Positions 34,254-41,436 of a stretch of 64,000 bases of DNA are shown here, piece after piece. The stretch's first letter is position 1. Every line of letters starts with the position of its first letter. The stretch spans positions 1-64,000 of the forward strand of contig CAIKVZ010000116.1 of assembly GCA_903830985.1 (NCBI GenBank), given 5' to 3'. Below the pieces are notes generated by a model. That model saw nothing but the letters and a program-made list of their open reading frames with translations, was not told the DNA's origin and did no database searches. Position numbers and translations under genes: made by a program. Source of the DNA: an uncultured beta proteobacterium (lineage in GTDB: Bacteria > Pseudomonadota > Gammaproteobacteria > Burkholderiales > Burkholderiaceae_C).

Positions 34254-34856
34254 CTAGTATGTGGCACCGCCTGCGCGCAACTCTTCCGGCACTTGGTCGA
34301 TGGGAATCCCGGCGTTCAGGATCAGGTAACTCGCCAGGGCCTCCCGCTGCTCCCGGCTCAATTTGATTTGAATATGGCTGGGCTTGTTCATCGTTCCGAG
34401 CCAGGCGTCTTTCTTGCGCTTCTGCGTGATCACGACGGTGATGATGTGGCAACCCTGACAGTAATCGAGCACCAGATCCCGTCCATCCAAGGGCAGCAGT
34501 TTGGGCCAGTTGGCCTGCGCCAGGTTGGCCGGAATTTTACCGGCCGGCAGCGGCATATTGAACGAAAGGTAGTCGGCGAGCGTGAGCAACTCCTTCGGGC
34601 TCAGCGCTTTCAAGCCGGTGATCGCCTTCCCATGTTCCTGCAGGTAGCGCTGCCACTCTTCCGTGTTCTGCCTGGCGCTCAGGAGCGCCTTCACTTCATC
34701 TGCCGGTGGGCGGTTGGAGAGTGCCTTGGCCAACAACGTTCTTCCACCTAATGGTATGAAGTCGAACACGTCCTCGGGATACACGGACGGGGTCAGGAAA
34801 CTCAACAACAGCGGCAAAGGCCAGGCAAAGCGGAGGGAGAATTGCGGCAGTCTCAT
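34254..34856 (-). CDS. Exported monohaem cytochrome c-like protein (second of a tandem pair)
   Basis: A 200-residue protein with a signal peptide (FAWPLPLLLSFLTPSVYPED) and one haem-binding site, CQGCH, at about residue 140. Its N-terminal half (DFIPLGGRTLLAKALSNRPP) and the LPLDGRDLVLDYCQGCH stretch match the next gene upstream, so the two are paralogues. It lacks the usual small class I cytochrome layout; the haem lies late in the chain after a helical domain. AGGAG precedes ATG 34856. It probably accepts electrons in the periplasm from the exported E1 complex; that is inference. Confidence 0.75.
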   Translation of the reverse strand: MRLPQFSLRFAWPLPLLLSFLTPSVYPEDVFDFIPLGGRTLLAKALSNRPPADEVKALLSARQNTEEWQRYLQEHGKAITGLKALSPKELLTLADYLSFNMPLPAGKIPANLAQANWPKLLPLDGRDLVLDYCQGCHIITVVITQKRKKDAWLGTMNKPSHIQIKLSREQREALASYLILNAGIPIDQVPEELRAGGATY

Positions 34857-34885
34857 GACGGTCTCCTGGGTTGACTGATCGCAGC

Positions 34886-35443
34886 CTAGAAACGCAAGTC
34901 CGGCGGCACGTCCTCGACCTTCATCGGCATGTTCAGCGTCGAGTAGTGGGCGAACTCCTCGCGCTGCTTGGCGGTCATCTTCATTTCTCGGTGGAAGGGC
35001 GAAAGAAATACATTGAGCCAGCCCTGCAGGGTTCGCTTCTGCGTCAGGTGGCTGGCGAACAGCGAGTGACAGGACTGACATTCGTTCCACGCCAGGTCCC
35101 GGCCGTCAGGCGGGAGTGTCGTCACGATGTCCGTTTGCTTCACAACATCCTCTGCCAGTGGAAGATTCACCGCGAGATAGGATGACAGCGTTGCAATTTC
35201 GCGCTCGCTCAAGGTCTGGCTGCGTGTGACAACGAATTCCCGCCATTGCGTCTCGGTGCGCTGCGCCCGCAGGAGGTCGCGAAGTTCCGTCACATTGGGC
35301 GGGCTGCCCATCCAGGCCAGCAGCAGAACCCTGCCTCCCTTGGGCATGAAGGCAAAGTCCTCTGCCAACGCGTGCACGAATGGAACGGCGGCGAGCGCGA
35401 GGCCAAGCAGCCACCGCCGGCCCCCGCTGGCCGCCGCTCTCAT
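34886..35443 (-). CDS. Exported monohaem cytochrome c-like protein (first of a tandem pair)
   Basis: A 185-residue protein with a cleavable signal (RRWLLGLALAAVPFVHALAE) and one haem motif, CQSCH, near residue 122. FAFMPKGGRVLLLAWMGSPP and LPPDGRDLAWNECQSCH mirror its downstream paralogue. The C-terminal TLNMPMKVEDVPPDLRF offers methionines as possible axial ligands. Its ATG overlaps the stop of the YgiT-like gene by ATGA, so it belongs to the same operon as the E1 genes. I do not know a described family with exactly this arrangement. Confidence 0.75.
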   Translation of the reverse strand: MRAAASGGRRWLLGLALAAVPFVHALAEDFAFMPKGGRVLLLAWMGSPPNVTELRDLLRAQRTETQWREFVVTRSQTLSEREIATLSSYLAVNLPLAEDVVKQTDIVTTLPPDGRDLAWNECQSCHSLFASHLTQKRTLQGWLNVFLSPFHREMKMTAKQREEFAHYSTLNMPMKVEDVPPDLRF

Positions 35444-35730
35444 GGTTCGACCTTGACGCGTTCCCGATCGCCGAATGAAAACACCGGGACGCTGAGTTCT
35501 GCGCGAGCCTTCGCTGAGGGAAAGCCCTCGCCGCGCATCAGGTCCAGTCCGACCACCGTGGTATCAGCGTAGAAATGCTCCGCGCAGGCACCACAAACGA
35601 GGGCCGGAATATCCTGCACCACTACGAGCCGGTCGTCCTGCCAGAAGGCTGAGCGCACATGGTGAATGCGCACATCCAGGCTGCCGCAGTTGGCACAGCT
35701 TATCGACGACGATTCCAGTTGCGTGTCCAT
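35440..35730 (-). CDS. YgiT-type zinc-ribbon protein without a toxin partner
   Basis: A 96-residue cytoplasmic protein with two CxxC pairs, SCANCGSLDV and VCGACAEHFYAD, the zinc ribbon of YgiT/MqsA N-terminal domains. Between them lies the strand VRSAFWQDDRLVVVQDIPAL. Such proteins are usually antitoxins beside a DUF4258 or MqsR toxin, but none is here. ATG 35730 shares its A with the E1 beta stop (TGATG), and its own stop overlaps the cytochrome start. A regulatory or cofactor-handling role within this operon is possible. The function is not evident. Confidence 0.8.
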   Translation of the reverse strand: MDTQLESSSISCANCGSLDVRIHHVRSAFWQDDRLVVVQDIPALVCGACAEHFYADTTVVGLDLMRGEGFPSAKARAELSVPVFSFGDRERVKVEP

Positions 35731-36701
35731 CAACCCACCAACTTCTTCGCGGCGGCGATGATGTGATCGGCGTTGGGCCTCATCCACAAGAACATCTCCG
35801 GGGCAGCGGGCGGCGGCGCGTCGGGGAAGGCGATGCGTTTGAAGCGGGCGCCGTCAACATTCTCGGCACAACGTGCGATGACCTCGGCACCAGGACACAG
35901 CGTGTAGTACGACTGATCAACTGTCAGCAGACGCTTCGTCTTCTGCACCGACTTGACCAGGGTCTCCGTGTCCATCGGCTTGAGGCAGCGCAGGTCTATG
36001 GTTTCGACCTTCATACCCTGCTGCTGCAACATCTCGGTGGCCTTCAACACTTCGGGCATGCCTCCGCCAGAACCGACAATGGTGATGTCGCTGCCGACGC
36101 TACGCACAGCCGCCTTGTCCAAAGGAGTTTCGTACTGCTCGTTCGGGACATCCTCCATCATCTCGCGCAATCCCGCAGGGTAGAGATAGCAAACCGGATT
36201 CGGGTCCCGGATGGCCGCGGCCATCATGCCCTTGGCGTCGGTTGGCGTGGATGGAACCACGGTCTTAACACCCGGGATGTGGGCGTAATAAGTGTCAATC
36301 TCGTAGTCCGAATGCTGACCGGCAAAGCCCGGCGTCTGTCCTGTCATCTCCAGCAGAAAGACCACCGGCATGGACGCCTTGCCTCCGCTCATGGAGCGCA
36401 GTTTTCCGGCGTGGTTCTGAATGACCTGGAAGCACATGCAATTCCCCTGGTAGGGGATGTAGGTGACGGCCTTGGAGCCGGCCAGACCTGCACCGAGTAC
36501 GCAGGACGCCATCCAGTTCTCATCGATGCCGGTATTCACCACACGATGGCGCCCGAATTCCTTTTCGAGATTGATCACAGGCAGTCCCGGCGTGGAGGCG
36601 ACCGGGGGGGTCAGCTCAAAGATCCAGATCATGTTCTTGTCCTGGCGCATTTCGTGTTGCACCGCTTCCAGAACCGCATACATCCAACTTTTGCGTGCCA
36701 T
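35730..36701 (-). CDS. Thiamine-diphosphate E1 beta subunit (2-oxoacid/acetoin dehydrogenase type)
   Basis: The 323-residue beta subunit of an alpha2beta2 E1. It shows the E1-beta landmarks RHRVVNTGIDENWMASCVLG (Glu61 near the cofactor), FAGQHSDYEIDTYYAHIPGV with the conserved His, and VPSTPTDAKGMMAAAIRDPN. The C-terminal transketolase domain includes ITIVGSGGGMPEVLKATEML. It has no signal peptide of its own, so export, if real, would be by hitch-hiking on the Tat-targeted alpha subunit. AAGGAG precedes ATG 36701, 10 bases after the alpha stop. No lipoyl E2 or E3 gene follows. Confidence 0.88.
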   Translation of the reverse strand: MARKSWMYAVLEAVQHEMRQDKNMIWIFELTPPVASTPGLPVINLEKEFGRHRVVNTGIDENWMASCVLGAGLAGSKAVTYIPYQGNCMCFQVIQNHAGKLRSMSGGKASMPVVFLLEMTGQTPGFAGQHSDYEIDTYYAHIPGVKTVVPSTPTDAKGMMAAAIRDPNPVCYLYPAGLREMMEDVPNEQYETPLDKAAVRSVGSDITIVGSGGGMPEVLKATEMLQQQGMKVETIDLRCLKPMDTETLVKSVQKTKRLLTVDQSYYTLCPGAEVIARCAENVDGARFKRIAFPDAPPPAAPEMFLWMRPNADHIIAAAKKLVG

Positions 36702-36711
36702 GGTCTTCTCC

Positions 36712-37935
36712 TTAACCAAACTGTCGAGCAGGTACCACACCCTCGACGAATACATGTCGCAGGCCGTCCTCGGGCTTGCAGTAGGGCTGTTGATCAGCCC
36801 ACGCGAAGGCGTCGATCGCCTCCTGCTTGGCTGCCGCTTCAATTGCCGCGGCACGGGCACCGTCGAGCACGCCCCAACTGATCAGGATGTTGCGACAAAT
36901 GTCTACCGGATCACGCACCATCCATTCGCGCACCTCGCGTTCCGGACGGAAAGAGGAAATAGCCAGCGGGTCATAACCGAAAGCGCCGAGTTGCCCCGCC
37001 TCCGCACCGGGTGCACCCCAGTGGTTGTAATAGCGATAGGTTTTGGCTTCGATCAGCGTGGGGCCTTCGCCAGCGCGGGCACGGTCCACGGCGGTTTTCG
37101 CTGCGTTGTAGACCTGGAATACGTCCTGCCCGTCGACCACCACGCCGGGGATGCGGTAGGTTCGGGCGGCGTCTGCGATGTCCTTCATCGGACACGAATA
37201 GGAGTAGTGCGCGTATTGGTGATAAAGATTGTTTTCCAATACGTAAATGAACGGGAGTTTGAGTAGCGCCGCGTTATTCAAGGCACTGTGGAAATGTGGC
37301 GTCGCGTAAGTTCCATCGCCCGCGAACACCACGGCCACCTGTTTGCTACCGCGCGCCCGAAAGGCAAAGGCCGAGCCTGTCGCGATCACATGTCCCGGGC
37401 CAATCATGCCGTCCGCACCTATGAAGCCGCAGGACTTGTCGGAGAGGTGCATCTCGCCGGCGTAGCCACCGTTGATACCGGTTGAACGGAAGTCGTTTTC
37501 CGCGGCCATCTTCTTCATGTCAACGCCCTTGGCGATGGCGTGGCCCGTCGGACGGTGGGAGCTGTAAACCAGGTCGAGTTCTTCGAAAGGTCCCTTGTTG
37601 CGCAAAGCGGAGCAGACTCCCACGGCCACCGCTTCCTGGCCGGCGTAGAAGTGGTTGTAGCCTCGGTATTTGGGGTCGGTGATCATTTTGTCGGCCATGG
37701 TCCGCTCGTGCCAGCGGATGCGCACGATGGTGGTGAACATCTCGGTCAACTTGTCGTTCGGCAGGTCCTTGGCCCAGAAGGCGATGTCACCATCGGCCCA
37801 GGCGCGACTGTTCATCAGCGAGATCGCTGCACCCGCCCCGGCAACCCCCTTGAGAAAGCTTCGTCGACTCGCAGACGAAAGCCAAGCACCGCTGTCGGCT
37901 TCTTGTGAAGCCTCCTTGTTTTCAAGTTCAGACAT
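36712..37935 (-). CDS. Thiamine-diphosphate E1 alpha subunit with twin-arginine signal peptide
   Basis: The 407-residue catalytic alpha subunit binds the ThDP-Mg through AGDGTYATPHFHSALNN and LENN (GDG at 206-208, NN at 235-236, the GDG-x26-NN motif). Other E1-alpha signs are RGYNHFYAGQEAVAVGVCSA, SSHRPTGHAIAKGVDM and GYAGEMHLSDKS. Unusually, residues 23-47 form a Tat signal: SRRSFLKG, then the hydrophobic VAGAGAAISL and an AWA cleavage site. The mature protein would therefore fold in the cytoplasm and be exported with its cofactor. The substrate could be a 2-oxoacid or acetoin; it cannot be read. It is the first gene after a 23-bp palindrome. Confidence 0.88.
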   Translation of the reverse strand: MSELENKEASQEADSGAWLSSASRRSFLKGVAGAGAAISLMNSRAWADGDIAFWAKDLPNDKLTEMFTTIVRIRWHERTMADKMITDPKYRGYNHFYAGQEAVAVGVCSALRNKGPFEELDLVYSSHRPTGHAIAKGVDMKKMAAENDFRSTGINGGYAGEMHLSDKSCGFIGADGMIGPGHVIATGSAFAFRARGSKQVAVVFAGDGTYATPHFHSALNNAALLKLPFIYVLENNLYHQYAHYSYSCPMKDIADAARTYRIPGVVVDGQDVFQVYNAAKTAVDRARAGEGPTLIEAKTYRYYNHWGAPGAEAGQLGAFGYDPLAISSFRPEREVREWMVRDPVDICRNILISWGVLDGARAAAIEAAAKQEAIDAFAWADQQPYCKPEDGLRHVFVEGVVPARQFG

Positions 37936-37995
37936 AGGGACTCTCCTGTCAATCCGCGTTCAAGCCGCGTTCGATGAGAGTAGAGATCCGTTAGG

Positions 37996-38018
37996 AATGA
38001 TAATTGACAATTATCATT
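37996..38018. promoter_or_regulatory. 23-bp perfect palindrome upstream of the Tat-E1 operon
   Basis: Eleven-base arms AATGATAATTG (37996-38006) and CAATTATCATT (38008-38018) flank a single A, in the most AT-rich stretch of the window. It lies 61 bases before the E1 alpha ATG. The GATAAT halves recall Fur-family boxes, but spacing differs from the 19-bp Fur consensus; the 11-1-11 geometry is that of NsrR-type sites. The binding protein is unknown. Confidence 0.65.
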
Positions 38019-38021
38019 TCG

Positions 38022-38048
38022 ATAATATATTCAAACTTACCCTGTCTA
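38022..38048 (-). promoter_or_regulatory. Possible promoter of the Tat-E1 operon
   Basis: Read on the minus strand, TAGACA (38048-38043) and TATTAT (38027-38022) resemble sigma-70 -35 and -10 boxes with a 15-base spacer, which is short. The palindrome at 37996-38018 follows immediately, where a repressor would block initiation. This is weak evidence by eye. Confidence 0.3.
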
Positions 38049-38096
38049 TTGAATTGGCCTCAAAGGCTCAGAAGATATGCCGGGCCAATAGCTGAC

Positions 38097-38807
38097 TCAG
38101 TGCGCCACGCGAAAGCGAATTCCCCTGAAATTGAACACAGAACTCGATGGGTGTATTTCCTCCAGCGTGAGGTCGGCACCAACCAGGCTGCCCTGCTTGA
38201 GCACCTGTGCGTTCACCAGCAGCATGCGCTGACCCGGGAACTCCGAGTAGACGGCACCGGTGATGGCCAAGGCAGGAATCTGACGACGGGTGTCTTCAGG
38301 GAGCTCGCTGAGCAACGGAATCACGGCCGGGGCCGGGGCGGACACGGCCACCGGTGTCTTGCCTTTTGGGATGGCTGCGGCACTTGTCATGGAATTCGCG
38401 CGAACTGGCAGCGCTGGCTCGGTAACTGGTTTCGCTGTGGATTCGGCGGCCATGGTGGGCGCGGCCAAGGGCGCAGGCGCAGCAGCTTGCGGCGAGGCAA
38501 CGTCAACCTGCGGGGCTGTCGCTACGGTCGTCCGCGGCGTCACGGCTTCGATTGGCTGCGTCCCCAGGGCGGGCTTTGTTGACGCGATGTCGACGATCGC
38601 GGCATCGCCCCCAGGTGCACGTGACAACCATACGGCGGCAGCGCCACCCAAGGCGAAAATGCAGAGCACGGCCCAACCTATAAGTCGGCGCGCGCCCTGC
38701 CCGCCGGGTTTGGACGGCACCGTGACTTGGCGCGCGTGCAGGCCGGGAACATTGCCGCGCTCGCGTTCGGCTTCGGCGCGTTTCAGCGCATCGAGGATGT
38801 AGGACAT
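38097..38807 (-). CDS. gspB: GspB-like type II secretion assembly protein
   Basis: A 236-residue inner-membrane protein. MSYILDALKRAEAERERGNV is the typical N-terminus of GspB-family proteins. One transmembrane helix (LIGWAVLCIFALGGAAAVWL, about 42-61) is followed by a long Ala/Pro-rich periplasmic linker. The conserved C-terminal domain has ITGAVYSEFPGQRMLLVNAQ, then VLKQGSLVGADLTLEEI. With GspA it helps the secretin cross the peptidoglycan. It starts 3 bases after the gspA stop. The main type II secretion operon is not in the window. Confidence 0.88.
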   Translation of the reverse strand: MSYILDALKRAEAERERGNVPGLHARQVTVPSKPGGQGARRLIGWAVLCIFALGGAAAVWLSRAPGGDAAIVDIASTKPALGTQPIEAVTPRTTVATAPQVDVASPQAAAPAPLAAPTMAAESTAKPVTEPALPVRANSMTSAAAIPKGKTPVAVSAPAPAVIPLLSELPEDTRRQIPALAITGAVYSEFPGQRMLLVNAQVLKQGSLVGADLTLEEIHPSSSVFNFRGIRFRVAH

Positions 38808-38810
38808 GGT

Positions 38811-40505
38811 TTATGGCAATCCGGTTTGCAGGCGCGGTTCGTTCTCACCCGTGGCGCTCTCGATCTGCATAAAGGTCATGGGGCCGGGTTGCCCGTCGGG
38901 CTTCAGGCCTTGAGCGCGCTGAAACGCCTGGATACGGGCGCGCAACGACGCGTCAAGCGTGAGGGGTTCATTGCTGGTATCGTCCGGCGCACCGTCCAGG
39001 CGGCTCAGTTGACGGCCCAGTTTCTGGATCGCCTCGCCACGGTTGCCATCGGCGAGTTCTGCGCTATAGCCTGGTGGTGGTCGCCAGTAGGTCGCAAAGT
39101 CGCCACGCCAGACCCGCCCGAGCGCAACCAGTCTGACGGTATGCAGGTCCTGCCCGACACGCAGGGTGGCGGTCTGCTCGTTCAGCCCGATGATCAGCGC
39201 GTACGCTGCGGGTCCATTGCCGACCCGCAGGGTCAGGATTCCGGGTCGGCCCAGTTGACGCAATACCGGCACCGTCAGATTGGCCGCCCGGTAGCACTGC
39301 AGTTGCTGCGCCAGCGCGGCAAGGCAGGGCTCCTGCGCGCTGACGTTCAGCTTCCAATTGGGTGCGAGTTCGCGCCACGCTGCGCCCAGTTCGTCGGGCA
39401 TCTGGGGCAGCAAGGCTTCGATCTCCTCGATCGGACGTGGCGCAGCAGCCACTGCGGGCGCAGATGCTGCAGGCGGCGGGCTGGACACCGCGCTGGCGGG
39501 CAAGGCAACAACCGGCGTCGGCACCTTCGATTGGACCGCAGGATAGGGGCGCTGCTCCCGGCTCGACAGCAGATAGCCGCCGAGCACGGTGGCGACCAGC
39601 AGGGTCAGGGCGCCAAGCGTGAAGGCAGCTGTGCGCCGGGCCCCTGATGTGCGTTTGGCTTCAGGTCCGAACACTTCCATGGCGGCCTTGTCCACTACGG
39701 AACGATCCACGCGGTGCAGGCCATTGGCCCAGGCCCCCAGCAACGACCTGGCACACAGCAGATTGATGCGGCGCGGAATGCCACGCGCCAACTGATGAAT
39801 GCGTCTGAGCGCCTTGCGGTCAAAGGGCAACTCGGCACTGTGCCCTGCCACCGCCAACCGGTGCTGGATGTACTGCGTACTCTCCGGGCTTGTCAGTGCA
39901 TCCAGATGAAAGCGCGCGATCACACGTTGCGCCAATTGTTCCAGCTCCGGACGCGCCAGCATGTCGCGCAATTCGGGCTGGCCGATCAGCACGATCTGCA
40001 GCAGCTTGCGCTCGTTGGTCTCCAGATTGGTCAGCAGTCGAAGCTGTTCCAGTACATCGGGATGGAGGTTTTGCGCCTCGTCGATGATGAGCACGCTGGT
40101 TTGACCCGCCGCGTGGCTGCGCAACAAAAACTCATTCAACGCGTCAATGTAGTCCTTGGCGGTGACCAGACTCGGCACGGCCGGCCGAACCGCAACGTGG
40201 AACTCCTCGCAGATGGACTGCAGCAACCCGATGACGGTGAGTTTGGGGTTGAAGATGTAGGCGACGTGACAGCCGGCCGGTATCTGCTCCAGGAAGCAAC
40301 GGCAGATGGTGGTCTTGCCGGTTCCGATGTCGCCGGTGAGCAGCACAAAGCCTCCGCCTGTGCCGCCGGCCGTGCCATCTCGACCAGCAACCCCGAAGAG
40401 AAGATGCGCCAGCGCTTCGCGATGGCGTTCGCTCATGAAGAGGTAACGCGGGTCGGGCGCAATGGAAAAGGGATCCTGTGTCAGGCCGAAATGGTGCGAG
40501 TACAT
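38811..40505 (-). CDS. gspA: GspA/ExeA-like ATPase with peptidoglycan-binding domain
   Basis: The 564-residue partner of GspB. A cytoplasmic AAA domain has MYSHHFGLTQDPFSIAPDPR, Walker A LLTGDIGTGKTTICRCF and Walker B VLIIDEAQN. A transmembrane segment near residue 300 (GALTLLVATVLGGYLLS) leads to a Pro/Ala linker and a C-terminal peptidoglycan-binding domain (LDASLRARIQAFQRAQGLKP, GQPGPMTFMQIE). The complex uses ATP to remodel cell wall for secretin insertion. ATG 40505 gives the normal MYSHHFG start; a TTG nine bases upstream is less likely. Confidence 0.9.
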   Translation of the reverse strand: MYSHHFGLTQDPFSIAPDPRYLFMSERHREALAHLLFGVAGRDGTAGGTGGGFVLLTGDIGTGKTTICRCFLEQIPAGCHVAYIFNPKLTVIGLLQSICEEFHVAVRPAVPSLVTAKDYIDALNEFLLRSHAAGQTSVLIIDEAQNLHPDVLEQLRLLTNLETNERKLLQIVLIGQPELRDMLARPELEQLAQRVIARFHLDALTSPESTQYIQHRLAVAGHSAELPFDRKALRRIHQLARGIPRRINLLCARSLLGAWANGLHRVDRSVVDKAAMEVFGPEAKRTSGARRTAAFTLGALTLLVATVLGGYLLSSREQRPYPAVQSKVPTPVVALPASAVSSPPPAASAPAVAAAPRPIEEIEALLPQMPDELGAAWRELAPNWKLNVSAQEPCLAALAQQLQCYRAANLTVPVLRQLGRPGILTLRVGNGPAAYALIIGLNEQTATLRVGQDLHTVRLVALGRVWRGDFATYWRPPPGYSAELADGNRGEAIQKLGRQLSRLDGAPDDTSNEPLTLDASLRARIQAFQRAQGLKPDGQPGPMTFMQIESATGENEPRLQTGLP

Positions 40506-40540
40506 AGGCCGCAAGCATAGCGGGCCGCGGCTGCGCCAGA

Positions 40541-40568
40541 AATAGCAAACGGCGCCCTCGGGCGCCGT
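40541..40568 (-). terminator. Rho-independent terminator of the phasin gene
   Basis: A perfect 9-bp stem, ACGGCGCCC (40549-40557) and GGGCGCCGT (40560-40568), with a 2-base loop lies 32 bases past the phaP stop. On the minus strand it is followed by TTTGCTATTT, a moderately T-rich tail. It separates phaP from gspA. Confidence 0.75.
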
Positions 40569-40599
40569 CTGGACCTCAACACCCGAAGGCGGTGCTTAC

Positions 40600-41145
40600 T
40601 CAGGCAATCTTGGCAGCCTTCTTGGCAGCGTCAACGGCTTGCTTGGTTGCAGCGGTGAAGTTGGATTGGGCCACTTCAACAGCTTTCTTGGCCGAAGTCT
40701 GTGCGGACTCGACAGCGTTTTGACCGGCGGCGAAGGCGCTCTTGAAAGCGGCAACGGCGGTTTCGGTGCCGGCAGGAGCGTTCTTAGCCAGGTTTTCCAT
40801 CACACCGGAGAAGGCTTTTTGTGCTTCAGCGGTCTTGGCTTCGACAGCCTTGGTGAACTCGGCACCCGTGCCAGCGAAAATCGTCTGGACGTGTTGAGCG
40901 TAAGCAGCGGACTTTTCGGCCAAAGGCTTGACCAGACCGGATTGCAGGGCCATCAGCGCCTGTGGGTCCTTTGCGGCCAGCACCGACTGTGCGTGGCTGA
41001 AGGACTCAGTCAGAACTGCCTTGGAACTGGCGACGTTCAGTTCAGCCAATTTTTCGAAGCTGGCAAAAGCCTGAGTTGCCAGGCCTTCAAGTGCTAGCAG
41101 GTTGGCTTTGTTGGTGGCGGCGAATTGTTCGATGGTGTTGTTCAT
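40600..41145 (-). CDS. phaP: Phasin (PHA granule-associated protein)
   Basis: A 181-residue helical protein that coats polyhydroxyalkanoate granules. The N-terminus MNNTIEQFAATNKANLLALE and the FASFEKLAELNVASSKAVLT stretch are typical of Burkholderiales phasins. The Ala/Lys-rich C-terminus (KQAVDAAKKAAKIA) is amphipathic. Codons are strongly biased and the gene has its own terminator, consistent with high expression. Two TGC-rich dyads upstream could bind the repressor PhaR. The gene shows that the host makes PHA; no synthase gene is in the window. Confidence 0.95.
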   Translation of the reverse strand: MNNTIEQFAATNKANLLALEGLATQAFASFEKLAELNVASSKAVLTESFSHAQSVLAAKDPQALMALQSGLVKPLAEKSAAYAQHVQTIFAGTGAEFTKAVEAKTAEAQKAFSGVMENLAKNAPAGTETAVAAFKSAFAAGQNAVESAQTSAKKAVEVAQSNFTAATKQAVDAAKKAAKIA

Positions 41146-41208
41146 TTCATGTTCCTAAGTTGGATGTGGGGTGAACCAGCTGGTGCCCGGCACCGACCTG
41201 ATCGCATT

Positions 41209-41270
41209 TTGCTGCAGTGCAACATTCGACGAATTATAGTCAAGTTTTATGAAATTGCTGCGGCGCAGCA
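41209..41270. promoter_or_regulatory. Two TGC-rich dyads upstream of phaP (candidate PhaR sites)
   Basis: TTGC-N6-GCAA at 41209-41222 and the 15-bp palindrome TGCTGCGGCGCAGCA at 41256-41270 (7-base arms) lie about 64 and 111 bases before the phaP ATG. PhaR repressors of PHA genes recognise TGC/GCA-rich inverted repeats; the match here is by eye. The rest of the 291-bp gap to 41437 shows nothing else. Confidence 0.45.
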
Positions 41271-41436
41271 TTTATTAGACAGCGAGACCTAAGTTTTGCG
41301 GATGGGCAACCCGCAAGCGTCTGGAAATATGCCAACGAGTTGCCTCGAGCGCCTGCGTCTGCGGTTGACTAATCTCAAGTCAGCCGAGGTTCACGGGCCG
41401 AAGAATCCGCGCGTTGCCACCGCTTTGAAAGCACGC

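Noticed and set aside
35440-35730. A toxin-antitoxin module based on the YgiT-type protein
   Set aside because: No toxin-like gene is adjacent; both neighbours are metabolic or cytochrome genes with overlapping ends.
37996-38018. Calling the palindrome a canonical Fur box
   Set aside because: The GATAAT and ATTATC halves are five bases apart, not the seven of the 19-bp consensus, so only a generic operator call is justified.
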